A stretch of DNA of 64,000 nt from Desulfomonile tiedjei (lineage in GTDB: Bacteria; Desulfobacterota; Desulfomonilia; Desulfomonilales; Desulfomonilaceae): the NCBI GenBank assembly GCA_016218715.1, contig JACRDG010000048.1:434001-498000 (forward strand), in the 5' to 3' direction. A program made the translations under genes and the position numbers. How positions within the stretch are numbered: position 1 is the stretch's first letter; every line of letters starts with the position of its first letter. The notes under the pieces are model-generated. The model was given only the letters and a program-made list of their open reading frames with translations. It was not told the origin of the DNA and ran no database searches. This document shows positions 17,886 to 26,786 of this stretch, one piece after another.

Positions 17886-19755
17886 ATCTCAGAGAGAGGA
17901 GCGTGCAGGGCTACGCCCGACCAAAGGTCAACAGATCTTTCTGTACGTGGCCCCGTTTCCCGCGTTGGCGTTCTTCAAGGTCTGGGCGTCTTTTGGAAGA
18001 GAAACCGGCAGCCTGCTGATCGTCGCGTGTGCCATGTTCGTCTATTGCGTCTTGGTTCTGGTCCTGGCGCGGCATTGGGACAAGCCGACGTACTTCGACC
18101 GGACGGTCTGCGCGTATTTCTTCCTCGTTGCAGCATCGCTTGCCCTTTGGCCCCAAGCGGCTGGCGCAATCCTCACGGACTACGCAGTGACGGGAATCTA
18201 CCTTTGTTTGTTCGTGACGGCTTTCATTCCGCCTGTGCTCGGGTTCGAGCCTTTCACGTACCACTACGCGAAGAAGCAAACGCCCCAAGTGTTCTGGGAC
18301 AACGCGATCTTCGTGGAGATCAACCGAATCATGACCTTCGCGTGGGCCGGCATCTTCGCGGTCTGCGTCGTCCTGAGCCTGTATCCTTGGGTCGTTACCC
18401 GCGCCATCATCCCCATCGCGCTGATCGTCGGTGTGGGCCTACCGTTTAATCTTCTTTTTCCCGACTATTACCTGAAACGCCTCGGTTTTCCCGCGATGGC
18501 CAAGATGCGAAGCTTTGCCAATCCTGCGGTCCCTGAGACGGCCGCCGTTCATCAGCCAAGCGCTATTTCTCGCGTGGCAGCCACGCCGGCTGTACCACCG
18601 GAGCCCAATCCTCCCCGCGCAGCATTTGCGACAGAAGCAGGGCCGCCGGCTCGTTCACCACTGAAGAAGGAGGCTATCATGAAAGTCATCGCGATCAACT
18701 CCAGCCCGAGAGGCAGCGGAACCAGCAAGACCATGATGATGCTGGACGCCCTGGTGGGTGGCATGCGCGAGGCGGGCGCGGAGGTGGAGACGGTCCACCT
18801 GCGTCAGAAGAAGGTCAAGAATTGCATCGGTTGTTTCACCTGCTGGACCAAGACCCCCGGCGTGTGCATCCACAAGGACGATATGACCAGCGAGCTGTTC
18901 CCCAAGTGGCTGGAAGCCGATCTCGCCGTCTACGCCACCCCGTTGTATCATTACACCGTGAACGCGGCCATGAAGGCGTTCATCGAGCGAACGCTGCCGG
19001 TCCTGGAGCCTTTCATGTATCGGGATCAGGGGACGACTCATCATCCACTGCGCCGGAACGTCCCCCAGGCGGTGGTCTTATCCGTAGCCGGGTTCCCGGA
19101 AGCATCCGTCTTTGCCCAGCTCTCCTCATACGTGAACTTCCTCTTTCGAAGAGGGCTCGTGGCCGAGATCTATCGGCCGGGTGCGGAAATGATGACTCAA
19201 CCCGAGGTTGCTGAGACGACGAAAGACATTCTCGAAGCTACCGCGCAAGCAGGTCGGGAATTGGTCCAGTCCAAAAAAATAGCCCAAACGACGCTGGAAC
19301 GGATCACGCGGCCGGTTGGAGACGATTTCGACACGTTCGCCAAAATGGCAAACGTGTTTTGGAAGACCTGCATCCAGGAAGGATTGACTCCGGCGGAGTT
19401 TGAGACGAGAAATTTAGTCCCGCGGCCTGATTCTGTCGAGACATTCATTCTGGTGATGACAATGGGGTTCAATCCTGAAGGAGCAGCCGGCGTTCGGGGC
19501 GTCATGCAATTCAACTTTTCCGGCGAGGTGAACGGGTCGTGTTACCTCAAGATCGAAAACGGAAGCATTGAAGGCAAGGAAGGGACTGCGGATCACGCCG
19601 ATCTTACCGTTGAGGCGCCGTTCGAAGTCTGGATGGACATCGTGACAGGGAAGGCCGACGGGCAGCAGATGTTCATGCAGCAGAAGTACAAGCCGTCCGG
19701 CGACCTTTCCCTGCTCCTACGCATGAAGGATCTGTTCGGAAAAGGGAAAACCTGA
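17875..19755 (+). CDS. Fusion: membrane domain + iron-sulfur flavoprotein (FMN reductase) + SCP2 sterol-carrier domain
   Basis: The 626-residue product joins three parts. Residues about 20-215 hold five or so membrane segments (for example LLIVACAMFVYCVLVLVL, IFAVCVVLSLYPWVV). After a Pro/Ala-rich linker, a flavodoxin-fold NADPH-dependent FMN reductase begins at residue 269 (MKVIAINSSPRGSGTSKTMM) and carries C317, C320, C323 and C331, a C-x2-C-x2-C-x7-C set matching the cluster motif of iron-sulfur flavoproteins. The C-terminal ~100 residues look like an SCP2 lipid-binding domain (NGSCYLKIENGSIEG, ADLTVEAPFEVWMDIVTGK). ATG 17875 follows GAGGAG and overlaps the padR stop. An AAGGAGG site sits just before internal ATG 18679, so a shorter soluble form may also be made. 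A redox/detoxification role is inferred. Confidence 0.8.
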   Translation: MGNESQREERAGLRPTKGQQIFLYVAPFPALAFFKVWASFGRETGSLLIVACAMFVYCVLVLVLARHWDKPTYFDRTVCAYFFLVAASLALWPQAAGAILTDYAVTGIYLCLFVTAFIPPVLGFEPFTYHYAKKQTPQVFWDNAIFVEINRIMTFAWAGIFAVCVVLSLYPWVVTRAIIPIALIVGVGLPFNLLFPDYYLKRLGFPAMAKMRSFANPAVPETAAVHQPSAISRVAATPAVPPEPNPPRAAFATEAGPPARSPLKKEAIMKVIAINSSPRGSGTSKTMMMLDALVGGMREAGAEVETVHLRQKKVKNCIGCFTCWTKTPGVCIHKDDMTSELFPKWLEADLAVYATPLYHYTVNAAMKAFIERTLPVLEPFMYRDQGTTHHPLRRNVPQAVVLSVAGFPEASVFAQLSSYVNFLFRRGLVAEIYRPGAEMMTQPEVAETTKDILEATAQAGRELVQSKKIAQTTLERITRPVGDDFDTFAKMANVFWKTCIQEGLTPAEFETRNLVPRPDSVETFILVMTMGFNPEGAAGVRGVMQFNFSGEVNGSCYLKIENGSIEGKEGTADHADLTVEAPFEVWMDIVTGKADGQQMFMQQKYKPSGDLSLLLRMKDLFGKGKT

Positions 19756-19919
19756 GGTTGGCTCCCAAGCTGGATGACGCGAAGCAGAGAATCTCGAGCA
19801 ATTGCCAAGAATCATGTCCGATGGGACGTCCACCTGGGCGGAAAGGCGAGGAGACTTGGCACCTACCATGAAGAGCACCCGACGTGAAGTCTCGTTAATC
19901 GGATGCCCATCGTGAGAAG

Positions 19920-20966
19920 ATGAAGATGAAGAAACGAATCGTGCTGCTGGCAGCTGCTCTCATCATCGTGGCAGCCGCACTTCTCGGGTGGCGTTACTTC
20001 TCCCGGAACGCAAACCATGCCGGGCAGATCTTCGTCAGCGGAAACATCGAAGCGACCGAGGTGGATCTCTCCTTCCGACTGGCCGGTCAGATAAAGACCC
20101 TGCCCATTGAAGAAGGTGACCGCGTCCAGCGCAACCAGGTGATTGCCACGCTGGACAGCGATCCGCTCATTGCACAGAAGGGCATTGCCGAGGCCGAGAT
20201 CGCTAATGCTCGCGCGGTGCTGGATGAAATGGAAACAGGGTTCAGGAAGGAACAGATCGAGGCCGCCCGAGCGCTCCACAATGCAGCGGAGAGCAAATTC
20301 CAGAACGCGCGGGACGAGTTTAATCGGTATCAGGCCTTGTTCAAAGAAGGGGCGATCTCCGCGTCGCAATTCGACGCGCGGGCGACTGCATTCAAGGTGG
20401 CCAAGGAAGAGTTTGAGAATGCCGGCCAACGTTTCTTGGAACTGGAAACGGGCCAGCGCGAGGAACGCGTGCGTGCGGCCCGCGCCACGCTCGACCGCGC
20501 AGGCTGGCAAGTGAAACGGATCCAGCTCGATATCGAGTATTCGACCTTGACCACTCCCGTTTCCGGAATTGTCCTGGTAAAGGCAAACGAGCAGGGAGAG
20601 GTCGTGCTCCCCGGCGCAACGGTTGCAACGGTCGCGGCGATTGACGAGGTGTGGCTCAAGGGCTATATCGGAGAAGTGGATCTCGGGAAGGTTAAGTTGG
20701 GGCAAGAAGCCGAAATCACTACCGATAGTTACCCTGGCAAGGTCTACCGCGGCAAAGTGACTTTTATCTCTCCACGATCGGAATTCACGCCGAAGAATGT
20801 GCAGACCAAAGAAGAGCGAGTAAAACAGGTCTTCCGCGTGAAGATCACGATCCCCAACCTCGATCAAGAGCTGAAGATCGGCATGCCTGCGGAAGGCTGG
20901 ATCCGTGTGAACGGGCAGTCCCAATCCGAGGCAGAAGAGCAGAAGCGTGCCCGACAGGCCCAGTAG
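19920..20966 (+). CDS. HlyD-family periplasmic adaptor (YbhG type)
   Basis: The 348-residue membrane-fusion protein links an inner-membrane ABC exporter to an outer-membrane channel. An N-terminal membrane anchor (about 5-26, IVLLAAALIIVAAALLGW) is followed by a biotinyl-lipoyl half-motif (GNIEATEVDLSFRLAGQI, EEGDRVQRNQVIATLD), a long coiled-coil hairpin (about 75-205), the second lipoyl half (TTPVSGIVLVKANEQGEVV) and a beta-barrel domain (GKVKLGQEAEITTDSYPGKVYRGKVTFIS). It is the first gene of a YbhGFSR-like set and overlaps the next gene by 20 bases. The cargo, drugs or other hydrophobic compounds, is inferred from YbhGFSR. Confidence 0.9.
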   Translation: MKMKKRIVLLAAALIIVAAALLGWRYFSRNANHAGQIFVSGNIEATEVDLSFRLAGQIKTLPIEEGDRVQRNQVIATLDSDPLIAQKGIAEAEIANARAVLDEMETGFRKEQIEAARALHNAAESKFQNARDEFNRYQALFKEGAISASQFDARATAFKVAKEEFENAGQRFLELETGQREERVRAARATLDRAGWQVKRIQLDIEYSTLTTPVSGIVLVKANEQGEVVLPGATVATVAAIDEVWLKGYIGEVDLGKVKLGQEAEITTDSYPGKVYRGKVTFISPRSEFTPKNVQTKEERVKQVFRVKITIPNLDQELKIGMPAEGWIRVNGQSQSEAEEQKRARQAQ

Positions 20967-21939
20967 CGAAGAGCTTGAGCGGCTAGTGATCCTGATCAGA
21001 GGGCTCTGCAAGGATTTTGCGGAGACCCGAGCGGTCCGCGACCTGAGCTTCGAGGTAAAGCGAGGCGAACTCTTCGGCCTTGTGGGACCCGACGGCGCGG
21101 GGAAGACCACTACCCTCAGAATGCTGGCCGGGATTCTCGAACCGACCTCCGGCGAGATCTGGGTGGACGGCATCTCGGTGGTTGACGATCCTGAGGGGAT
21201 CAAAGGTCATATTGCGTACATGCCTCAGCGATTCGGCCTGTATCAGGACCTGACGCTCATGGAGAACCTGATCTTCTATGCGGATCTGTTCATGGTCCCC
21301 AAGAAGGATCGCGGCCCACGGATCGAGCGTCTGCTCGGGTTCAGTCGGCTTGCGCCTTTCAAGGAGCGCCTCGCGGGTGCACTTTCCGGCGGAATGAAGC
21401 AGAAACTGGGACTGGCATGTGCGCTGATACACTCACCGAAGCTCCTCCTCCTTGATGAGCCGACCAATGGAGTCGATCCGGTCTCGCGCCGAGATTTCTG
21501 GACGATCCTGTACGATCTGCTCAAGGAAGGGATCTCGATCCTGGTCTCGACAGCCTATCTCGACGAGGCGGAACGGACCACCCGGGTCGGTTTGATGCAT
21601 GAGGGTTCGCTCATACGGGTCGGTCGACCGCAGGCGATCATGGGCATGGTGGAAGGGATAGTTCTGGAGCTTGTCCCGTCAGACGTGCGCGCGGCGCGAC
21701 GGAGGCTCAGGACCCTCCCTGAAATTCTCAGCGCCAATGTCTTCGGCGGTTCGCTTCATATCCGGGTGGGCCGGGAGGAGAACGTCGACGCGGTACGGAC
21801 CGCACTGGTCTCCGCAGGTATAGCAATACATTCTTTAAGACCGATCCGGGCATCCATGGAGGACGCGTTCCTGTGCCTCCTGCCGCAGGGGTCAATGGAA
21901 ATCGCGCGCCAACCAGGGAGCAGCGTTGCAGACGAATGA
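20947..21939 (+). CDS. ABC exporter ATP-binding protein (YbhF N-terminal half equivalent)
   Basis: The 330-residue ATPase has Walker A GPDGAGKTT, Q-loop in AYMPQRFGLYQDLT, signature LSGGMKQKLGLACAL, Walker B LLLLDEPTNGVDP and a switch-region serine-threonine stretch (ILVSTAYLDEAE) in which the usual H-loop His is replaced by A. A C-terminal extension of about 100 residues follows. Together with the next gene it corresponds to the two fused halves of E. coli YbhF, here split into two genes. GTG 20947 starts inside the adaptor gene. The altered H-loop suggests a degenerate nucleotide site, as seen in asymmetric ABC pairs; that is inference. Confidence 0.9.
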   Translation: MPDRPSSEELERLVILIRGLCKDFAETRAVRDLSFEVKRGELFGLVGPDGAGKTTTLRMLAGILEPTSGEIWVDGISVVDDPEGIKGHIAYMPQRFGLYQDLTLMENLIFYADLFMVPKKDRGPRIERLLGFSRLAPFKERLAGALSGGMKQKLGLACALIHSPKLLLLDEPTNGVDPVSRRDFWTILYDLLKEGISILVSTAYLDEAERTTRVGLMHEGSLIRVGRPQAIMGMVEGIVLELVPSDVRAARRRLRTLPEILSANVFGGSLHIRVGREENVDAVRTALVSAGIAIHSLRPIRASMEDAFLCLLPQGSMEIARQPGSSVADE

Positions 21940-22864
21940 CCGAGAAGTAACGGTCTCTGTCGAGGACCTGACGAGAGTATTCGGGACCTTTGTGGCGGTG
22001 GACCGCGTGAGCTTCGAGGTAAGAAAGGGCGAAATCTTCGGATTCCTCGGACCCAACGGCGCGGGCAAGACCACGACCATCAAGATTCTCTGCGGCCTCC
22101 TCAAACCGAGTTCGGGCAAGGCCAGTGTCGGCGGGTACGACGTCGCGACGCAACCCGAGGAGATCAAGGAGAATATCGGGTACATGTCTCAACGTTTTTC
22201 GCTGTACGAGGACCTGACCGTGCAGGAAAACCTCGAATTCTTTGGCGGGGTGTACGGGCTGGATCCGGCCAAACAGCAGGAACGGGAACGTTGGGTCCTG
22301 GAAATGGCAGGGCTCTCCGGCATGACACGGAATCGTACGCGAGAACTCCCTCTCGGCTGGAAGCAGCGGCTCGCGCTGGGGTGCGCGGTGCTCCACGAAC
22401 CGCCGATCCTCTTCCTTGACGAACCCACGTCCGGCGTGGACCCGGTGTCCAGGCGCGGTTTCTGGGACTTGATCAATACCTTGGCCATCCAGGGGGTCAC
22501 GGTCTTCGTCACGACGCACTACATGGATGAAGCCGAGTACTGCAACCGCCTTGCCTTGATGAACCGAGGAAAGATCATCGCGCTCGGCACACCGGACGAG
22601 CTGAAGAGCAATTGGATGAAGGAGGCGGTGCTCGACCTCGAGTGCGATGATTTCATGAGAGCCGCGGAACTGTTACGGGATGAGGAAATCTTCAAGGAGA
22701 CCGCGATATTCGGGCAGCTGCTGCATTTGGTTACGTCTGACCCGGAATCGGCCGCCCGCCGCGTGCGAGAAGTTCTCGGAAACGCGGGAATATCGGTTGT
22801 GAGAATGGAAGAGATCAGACCGAGCCTGGAAGACGTCTTTGTAACCCTCACCGCGGAAGAGTAA
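21926..22864 (+). CDS. ABC exporter ATP-binding protein (YbhF C-terminal half equivalent)
   Basis: The 312-residue ATPase has Walker A GPNGAGKTT, Q-loop in GYMSQRFSLYEDLT, Walker B ILFLDEPTSGVDP and an intact H-loop (VTTHYMDEAEYC). The signature is LPLGWKQRLALG instead of LSGGQ, which is also the form I recall for the second half of YbhF. It therefore pairs with the preceding gene, each supplying what the other lacks. The start is a TTG at 21926, overlapping the upstream stop by 14 bases; no in-frame ATG lies nearby. It is followed by a 284-base gap with REP-like repeats before the permeases. Confidence 0.88.
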   Translation: MQTNDREVTVSVEDLTRVFGTFVAVDRVSFEVRKGEIFGFLGPNGAGKTTTIKILCGLLKPSSGKASVGGYDVATQPEEIKENIGYMSQRFSLYEDLTVQENLEFFGGVYGLDPAKQQERERWVLEMAGLSGMTRNRTRELPLGWKQRLALGCAVLHEPPILFLDEPTSGVDPVSRRGFWDLINTLAIQGVTVFVTTHYMDEAEYCNRLALMNRGKIIALGTPDELKSNWMKEAVLDLECDDFMRAAELLRDEEIFKETAIFGQLLHLVTSDPESAARRVREVLGNAGISVVRMEEIRPSLEDVFVTLTAEE

Positions 22865-22960
22865 GAGGGCCGGCACCGCGTAAAAACCGTCGGCCTAAGT
22901 ACAGGATTTCGTGAATGCGGTGTAGAGCAGTTCTCCAGAGTAATCACGGATTGACTTCAG

Positions 22961-22989
22961 GGTGCCACTGGCTTGCCCAGCTCTGGCAC
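22961..22989. repeat. REP type A palindrome (diverged copy)
   Basis: The copy reads GGTGCCACTGGCTTGCCCAG then CTCTGGCAC, a diverged form of the type A palindrome that flanks the RAYT gene. It is preceded by TAATCACGGATTG, as is the copy at 30647. Confidence 0.6.
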
Positions 22990-23055
22990 GGATGAGAGCA
23001 GCCTGGATTGGGCAGTCGGAATAGCGCCCTCGGAGAGGACTGGTGTTGGAAGAAT

Positions 23056-23126
23056 GGCCGGCAAGATGCCGGCCCCACTGAACAGCCAAGAGCAAGCCCA
23101 AGGGAGACACGGTATTTGTGAAATGG
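23056..23126. repeat. Dispersed palindromic repeat, type B, inverted copy
   Basis: The core GGCCGGCAAGATGCCGGCC (23056-23074) is followed by CCCACTGAACAGCC and AAGGGAGACACGGTATTTGTGA, the reverse complement of the flank at 10044-10108. Confidence 0.7.
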
Positions 23127-23148
23127 AGTACTAATCAGGTCAGCTCCG

Positions 23149-24285
23149 ATGAACGTCTATAGAGTCATAGCGGTAGCACGGAAGGAAACCCGGCAGATTG
23201 TCAGGGATGCAAGATCGCTCTATCTGGCGCTGGGCATTCCGCTCATGCTGATGGTGCTCTTTGGGTACGCGCTCTCGCTTGACGTGGACAACATTCCCAT
23301 CGCGGTATGGGATCAGGATCGCTCAGCCCAATCCAGAGAATTTGTCGATAGACTCACCAGTTCGAAGTATTTCACCCTTCGGTTGGTCACCGATTCGTAC
23401 GGGAAAATCGTCCGGGCCATTGATTCGAATGCGATAAGTGTCGGCATCATTATCCCCCATGATTTCAGTCGGAAGATCAAGAAGGGCTCAACCACCAAGG
23501 TTCAGGCTCTCGTTGACGGCTCCGACTCGACCCGTGCCGGTCTGGCAATGGTCTATCTCGAGACCATCGTCGCGACGTACGCAGAGGACTTCAGGGCGGA
23601 ATCCCTCGTCAGGCAATCCGTGGCCGCTCGGATCGTTCCGCCTGTGGAACCGCGCATCCGGCTGCTCTACAACCCCGAGCTTCAGAGCCGAAACAACATC
23701 ATCCCCGGGCTGATCGCCATTATCATGATGGTCATCGCCGCGCTGCTCACCTCGCTGACCATCGTACGGGAACGGGAGACCGGGACGATGGAGCAATTGA
23801 TCTCCACTCCGCTCAAACCAAGGGAACTGATCGTGGGGAAACTTATCCCCTACTTCGGTCTCGGTTACCTGGATCTCGTAATGGTGTACCTCATGGGGCA
23901 GTACGTCTTCGAGGTCCCGTTCCGCGGTAGTCTGTTGCTCATGTTTCTTGTTTCGAGTGTATTCCTGATCGGGGCTTTGTCCATGGGGTTTCTCATTTCC
24001 GTGATCGCGTCCAACCAGTTCTTCGCAACGCAACTGGCGCTCCTTTCGACATTTCTCCCTTCGTTCCTGTTGTCGGGCTTTGTATTTCCTGTGGCCAACA
24101 TGCCGGATTGGCTTCAGGTGATCACGAACATCGTTCCGGCGCGCCACCTGATCACGGTCTTGCGGGCCATATACCTCAAGGCTGCAGGAATAGAAGTGCT
24201 TTTGGTGCCGACACTGGTTCTCGTGTTGTTTGCTTTCGTCGTCACCACGCTCGCCACCAGGCGACTTGGGAAGAGAGTGGTATGA
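23149..24285 (+). CDS. ABC exporter permease (YbhS/ABC-2 type)
   Basis: The 378-residue permease of the ABC2_membrane_3 family has one N-terminal membrane helix (SLYLALGIPLMLMVLFGYAL), a large external domain (about 45-180) and five C-terminal helices, for example IIMMVIAALLTSLTIV and LLSTFLPSFLLSGFVFP. The motif RERETGTMEQLISTPLKPRE between helices is typical. It forms the transmembrane pore with the next gene, whose start overlaps its stop (ATGA). Confidence 0.92.
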   Translation: MNVYRVIAVARKETRQIVRDARSLYLALGIPLMLMVLFGYALSLDVDNIPIAVWDQDRSAQSREFVDRLTSSKYFTLRLVTDSYGKIVRAIDSNAISVGIIIPHDFSRKIKKGSTTKVQALVDGSDSTRAGLAMVYLETIVATYAEDFRAESLVRQSVAARIVPPVEPRIRLLYNPELQSRNNIIPGLIAIIMMVIAALLTSLTIVRERETGTMEQLISTPLKPRELIVGKLIPYFGLGYLDLVMVYLMGQYVFEVPFRGSLLLMFLVSSVFLIGALSMGFLISVIASNQFFATQLALLSTFLPSFLLSGFVFPVANMPDWLQVITNIVPARHLITVLRAIYLKAAGIEVLLVPTLVLVLFAFVVTTLATRRLGKRVV

Positions 24286-25535
24286 AAGACTCGGGTACTA
24301 CACTGACCGACGGACCTGAGCTGCAAGCGCCGACGAGATTGCAGGCGCTGAGAAACGCCTTCCTGAGGTCGAAGCTGAGAATGAGCATCCAGCGCATCCG
24401 CCACATCGTTCGAAAAGAGTTTATCCAGATTGTGAGGAACAAGCAGAACTTCCGGTTCATCGTCATCGCCCCGCTCTTTCAGCTCATTGTCTTCGGGTCG
24501 GCCAGTCGAATGGACATCCGCGCCATAGATACGGTGGTTGCGGATATGGACCGCTCCACGCTCAGCAGGCAGGTGGTGGAAGCATTCTCGAGGTCAGGCT
24601 ATTTCCGCATCGTGGCTCAAGTGCCCGCCTATGACGACGTGGATTGGTACCTGAAGAAAGGGGAGGCCTCGATGGCGCTCCTGATCCCACCCGACCTGGA
24701 ACGGCGCATCCAGGCCAACCGGACAGCTCAGGTCGGTGTCCTGGTGGACGGCGTGGAGACCACGACCGCGGGAACTGTCTCGGGGTACGCTCAGTCAATC
24801 CTGCTGAGGTTTTCGTTGGATATCCTGAGCTCGCGGACGAACCGCATGCAAGGAAATCTCTTTGAATCCATTACCCCGCATCTGATCGTTCCGGAGGTAA
24901 CTGAAGCGAGCCGCGCGTGGTTCAATCCGAACCTCGATTCAAAGAACTTCTTTGTTCCCGGAGTCCTGGTGCTGATTATTCTTGCCTTCGCGATCGTGCT
25001 GACCTCTGCGGTGATCGTGCGGGAGAAGGAGATTGGCACCATCGAGCAGCTCATGGTCTGCCCGATCACGCGCCTGGAGCTTATCCTGGGCAAGACGATC
25101 CCCTGTTTCGTCATGGAGCTGGCGGTATTGCTGATCATTACGCCGCTGGCCCTGGTGTTTTACGAGATCCCCTTCAGGGGCTCGTACCTGTTCTTCTTTG
25201 GGACATGCATCATCTTCTTGATCACTTCTTCGGGGATCGGCATGACCATATCCTCGTTTTGCAAGACCCAGCAGCAGGCCATCCTCACCTCGTTCATGTT
25301 TCTGCAACCCGCGGTTTTGCTCTCCGGGTACGCGTTTCCCATCGAAAACATGCCGGACGTGGTTCAGTACCTGACGTATCTGAATCCATTGCGGTACTTT
25401 ATCGTCATCGTCCGGGGTGTCTTTCTCAAAGGAACGGGGTGGGAGATCTTGTGGCCTCAGGTCATCCCCATTGTCGTCATGGGCGTATTCTACATCGCCC
25501 TCGCGGCCCGGCTCCTCCAGAAGCGTGCTGATTGA
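24282..25535 (+). CDS. ABC exporter permease (YbhR/ABC-2 type)
   Basis: The 417-residue partner permease has the same layout: a short cytoplasmic N-terminus, helix FRFIVIAPLFQLIVFGSA, an external domain with VDGVETTTAGTVSGYAQSIL, then helices including VLVLIILAFAIVLTSAVIV and LTSFMFLQPAVLLSGYAFP, with REKEIGTIEQLMVCPITRLE between them. ATG 24282 overlaps the upstream stop codon in an ATGA arrangement; longer frames upstream run inside the previous gene. It ends the padR-exporter run. Confidence 0.92.
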   Translation: MKDSGTTLTDGPELQAPTRLQALRNAFLRSKLRMSIQRIRHIVRKEFIQIVRNKQNFRFIVIAPLFQLIVFGSASRMDIRAIDTVVADMDRSTLSRQVVEAFSRSGYFRIVAQVPAYDDVDWYLKKGEASMALLIPPDLERRIQANRTAQVGVLVDGVETTTAGTVSGYAQSILLRFSLDILSSRTNRMQGNLFESITPHLIVPEVTEASRAWFNPNLDSKNFFVPGVLVLIILAFAIVLTSAVIVREKEIGTIEQLMVCPITRLELILGKTIPCFVMELAVLLIITPLALVFYEIPFRGSYLFFFGTCIIFLITSSGIGMTISSFCKTQQQAILTSFMFLQPAVLLSGYAFPIENMPDVVQYLTYLNPLRYFIVIVRGVFLKGTGWEILWPQVIPIVVMGVFYIALAARLLQKRAD

Positions 25536-25940
25536 CGCGAGAAGCCGTCCGGAGTCCTCGCTTCTTGCAGAAGAGGGTAGCGTGCGTGAGAATGGTCGCG
25601 ACGTATACCGCTTCGCGAATAATCAAGTGGTACTGCCGGTGGGCGTTCCTGGGAGGCCTCCGGAGCGCAGTCAGGCTGTGCCGTCCGCAGCGGGGGAGAC
25701 CTCCCGGGAGAAGCCCTTGGTAAGCTCCTCGAATGTCACCGGTTATAAAGCGAATTGGTGTTAGAGGAGTTGCCAAAAGTTCTATCGTTTTCGATTTGGT
25801 CTTCGGCTTGTGGCGGTCATGGTTTGGGTGCGACTGCTGGCTTGCCTGGCAGTGCATGCTCCGAAAACTTCGCGCAACGCGCGGCTGGACCCGCCGGGAG
25901 TGGCATCGTATTTCAAGTCACACCGATTTGGAGACAGACT
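25536..25940. other. Intergenic region with a REP-like copy
   Basis: The region lies between convergent genes. It holds a type A REP-like palindrome at 25826-25856. I see no gene and no clear terminator with a T-run. Confidence 0.45.
25826..25856. repeat. REP type A palindrome (diverged copy)
   Basis: GGGTGCGACTGCTGGCTTGC followed by CTGGCAGTGCA matches the type A palindrome except for a few changes in the stem. Confidence 0.6.
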
Positions 25941-26786
25941 CTAACGCGGACTCTCGCACTTTTTCCGGCAGAATTCCACGAACGTCTTCACGATGGGGCG
26001 GACCGTCGCTTCGTCCCAGTAAAAGTAGAGCGCCAAAATGAGAGGATAGGAGCCGTCTTTGAGAGTAGCGGGGGAGGGCCGGACGGCCGGTGATTGTCCG
26101 TCCTTTCTCAGAGGGACAATTTTGATCAATTTCTGTTGCTCGGCCCTTGCCGCGTCTCTCAACGGCGCGTACGAAATGGCCGGGGGTTTTTTACGGGATA
26201 CCTCCCGGATGATGTGGTGGTAATAGTCTCTGGCCTTGGCATCCGAACTGAAATAGTCGTTTTCCATGACCGCGGCCCGGAGAAGCAGGGAGGTCCCGGA
26301 GGTCTGAGGACTGGTCAGGAGCGTTATCGGTTCTTCCGGACCGCCCACTTCATTCCAGCGTGTGTACATGCCCCGCAGTATCTTGCCGAGCTGATCGAGG
26401 GTCAGGTCCTTGATCGGGTTGTCCGGATGGGTTATCACCGCGATCGCCTCACGGCACACGGGCAGCTCGACCGGCTTGGCATCACTCAAAGCGGCTGCCT
26501 GCATTTCCTTGACGAGAATGGTCCGTGACGCCATCACCAGGTCTGCTGCCTTGTCGAACAGCGTGTCGAAGCCGGCATCCGTCCCTCCGCCTGCCACGAC
26601 CACCCCCACCCCAGGGTTGGCCGTGGAGAAGTCCTTGGCCCACGCGTCGCACAGACTCGCCATTGCGTTGGCCCCCCTCACCCGTATCGCGCGTTCGGTC
26701 GACTGGGCGTATGCGGACTGACTTCCTACCAGCAAAGCCACACTCAGGCACGCCAGGATCGCGGCCTCTACGCATCTCTGTCTCAT
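25941..26786 (-). CDS. Phosphate-binding-like periplasmic protein (PBP-like, PstS/SphX type), orphan
   Basis: The 281-residue protein has a signal peptide (about 1-27, LACLSVALLVGSQSAYA) and a periplasmic-binding fold: IRVRGANAMASLCDAWAKDF, VVVAGGGTDAGFDTLFDKAADLVMASR, AVITHPDNPIKDLTLDQLGKI and TSPQTSGTSLLL, the last two being typical of PstS-like proteins. It may bind phosphate or another oxyanion. No pstCAB or phoU lies next to it. ATG 26786 follows AAAGGAG at six bases. An alternative is a sensory or scavenging binding protein not linked to a transporter. Confidence 0.8.
   Translation of the reverse strand: MRQRCVEAAILACLSVALLVGSQSAYAQSTERAIRVRGANAMASLCDAWAKDFSTANPGVGVVVAGGGTDAGFDTLFDKAADLVMASRTILVKEMQAAALSDAKPVELPVCREAIAVITHPDNPIKDLTLDQLGKILRGMYTRWNEVGGPEEPITLLTSPQTSGTSLLLRAAVMENDYFSSDAKARDYYHHIIREVSRKKPPAISYAPLRDAARAEQQKLIKIVPLRKDGQSPAVRPSPATLKDGSYPLILALYFYWDEATVRPIVKTFVEFCRKKCESPR

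Larger units (their letters stand above)
22865..23148. other. Repeat-filled gap inside the exporter operon
   Basis: This gap separates the second ATPase from the first permease. It contains a type A palindrome (22961-22989, preceded by GTAATCACGGATTG) and an inverted type B element (23056-23126). No open frame in it looks like a gene. Confidence 0.6.
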
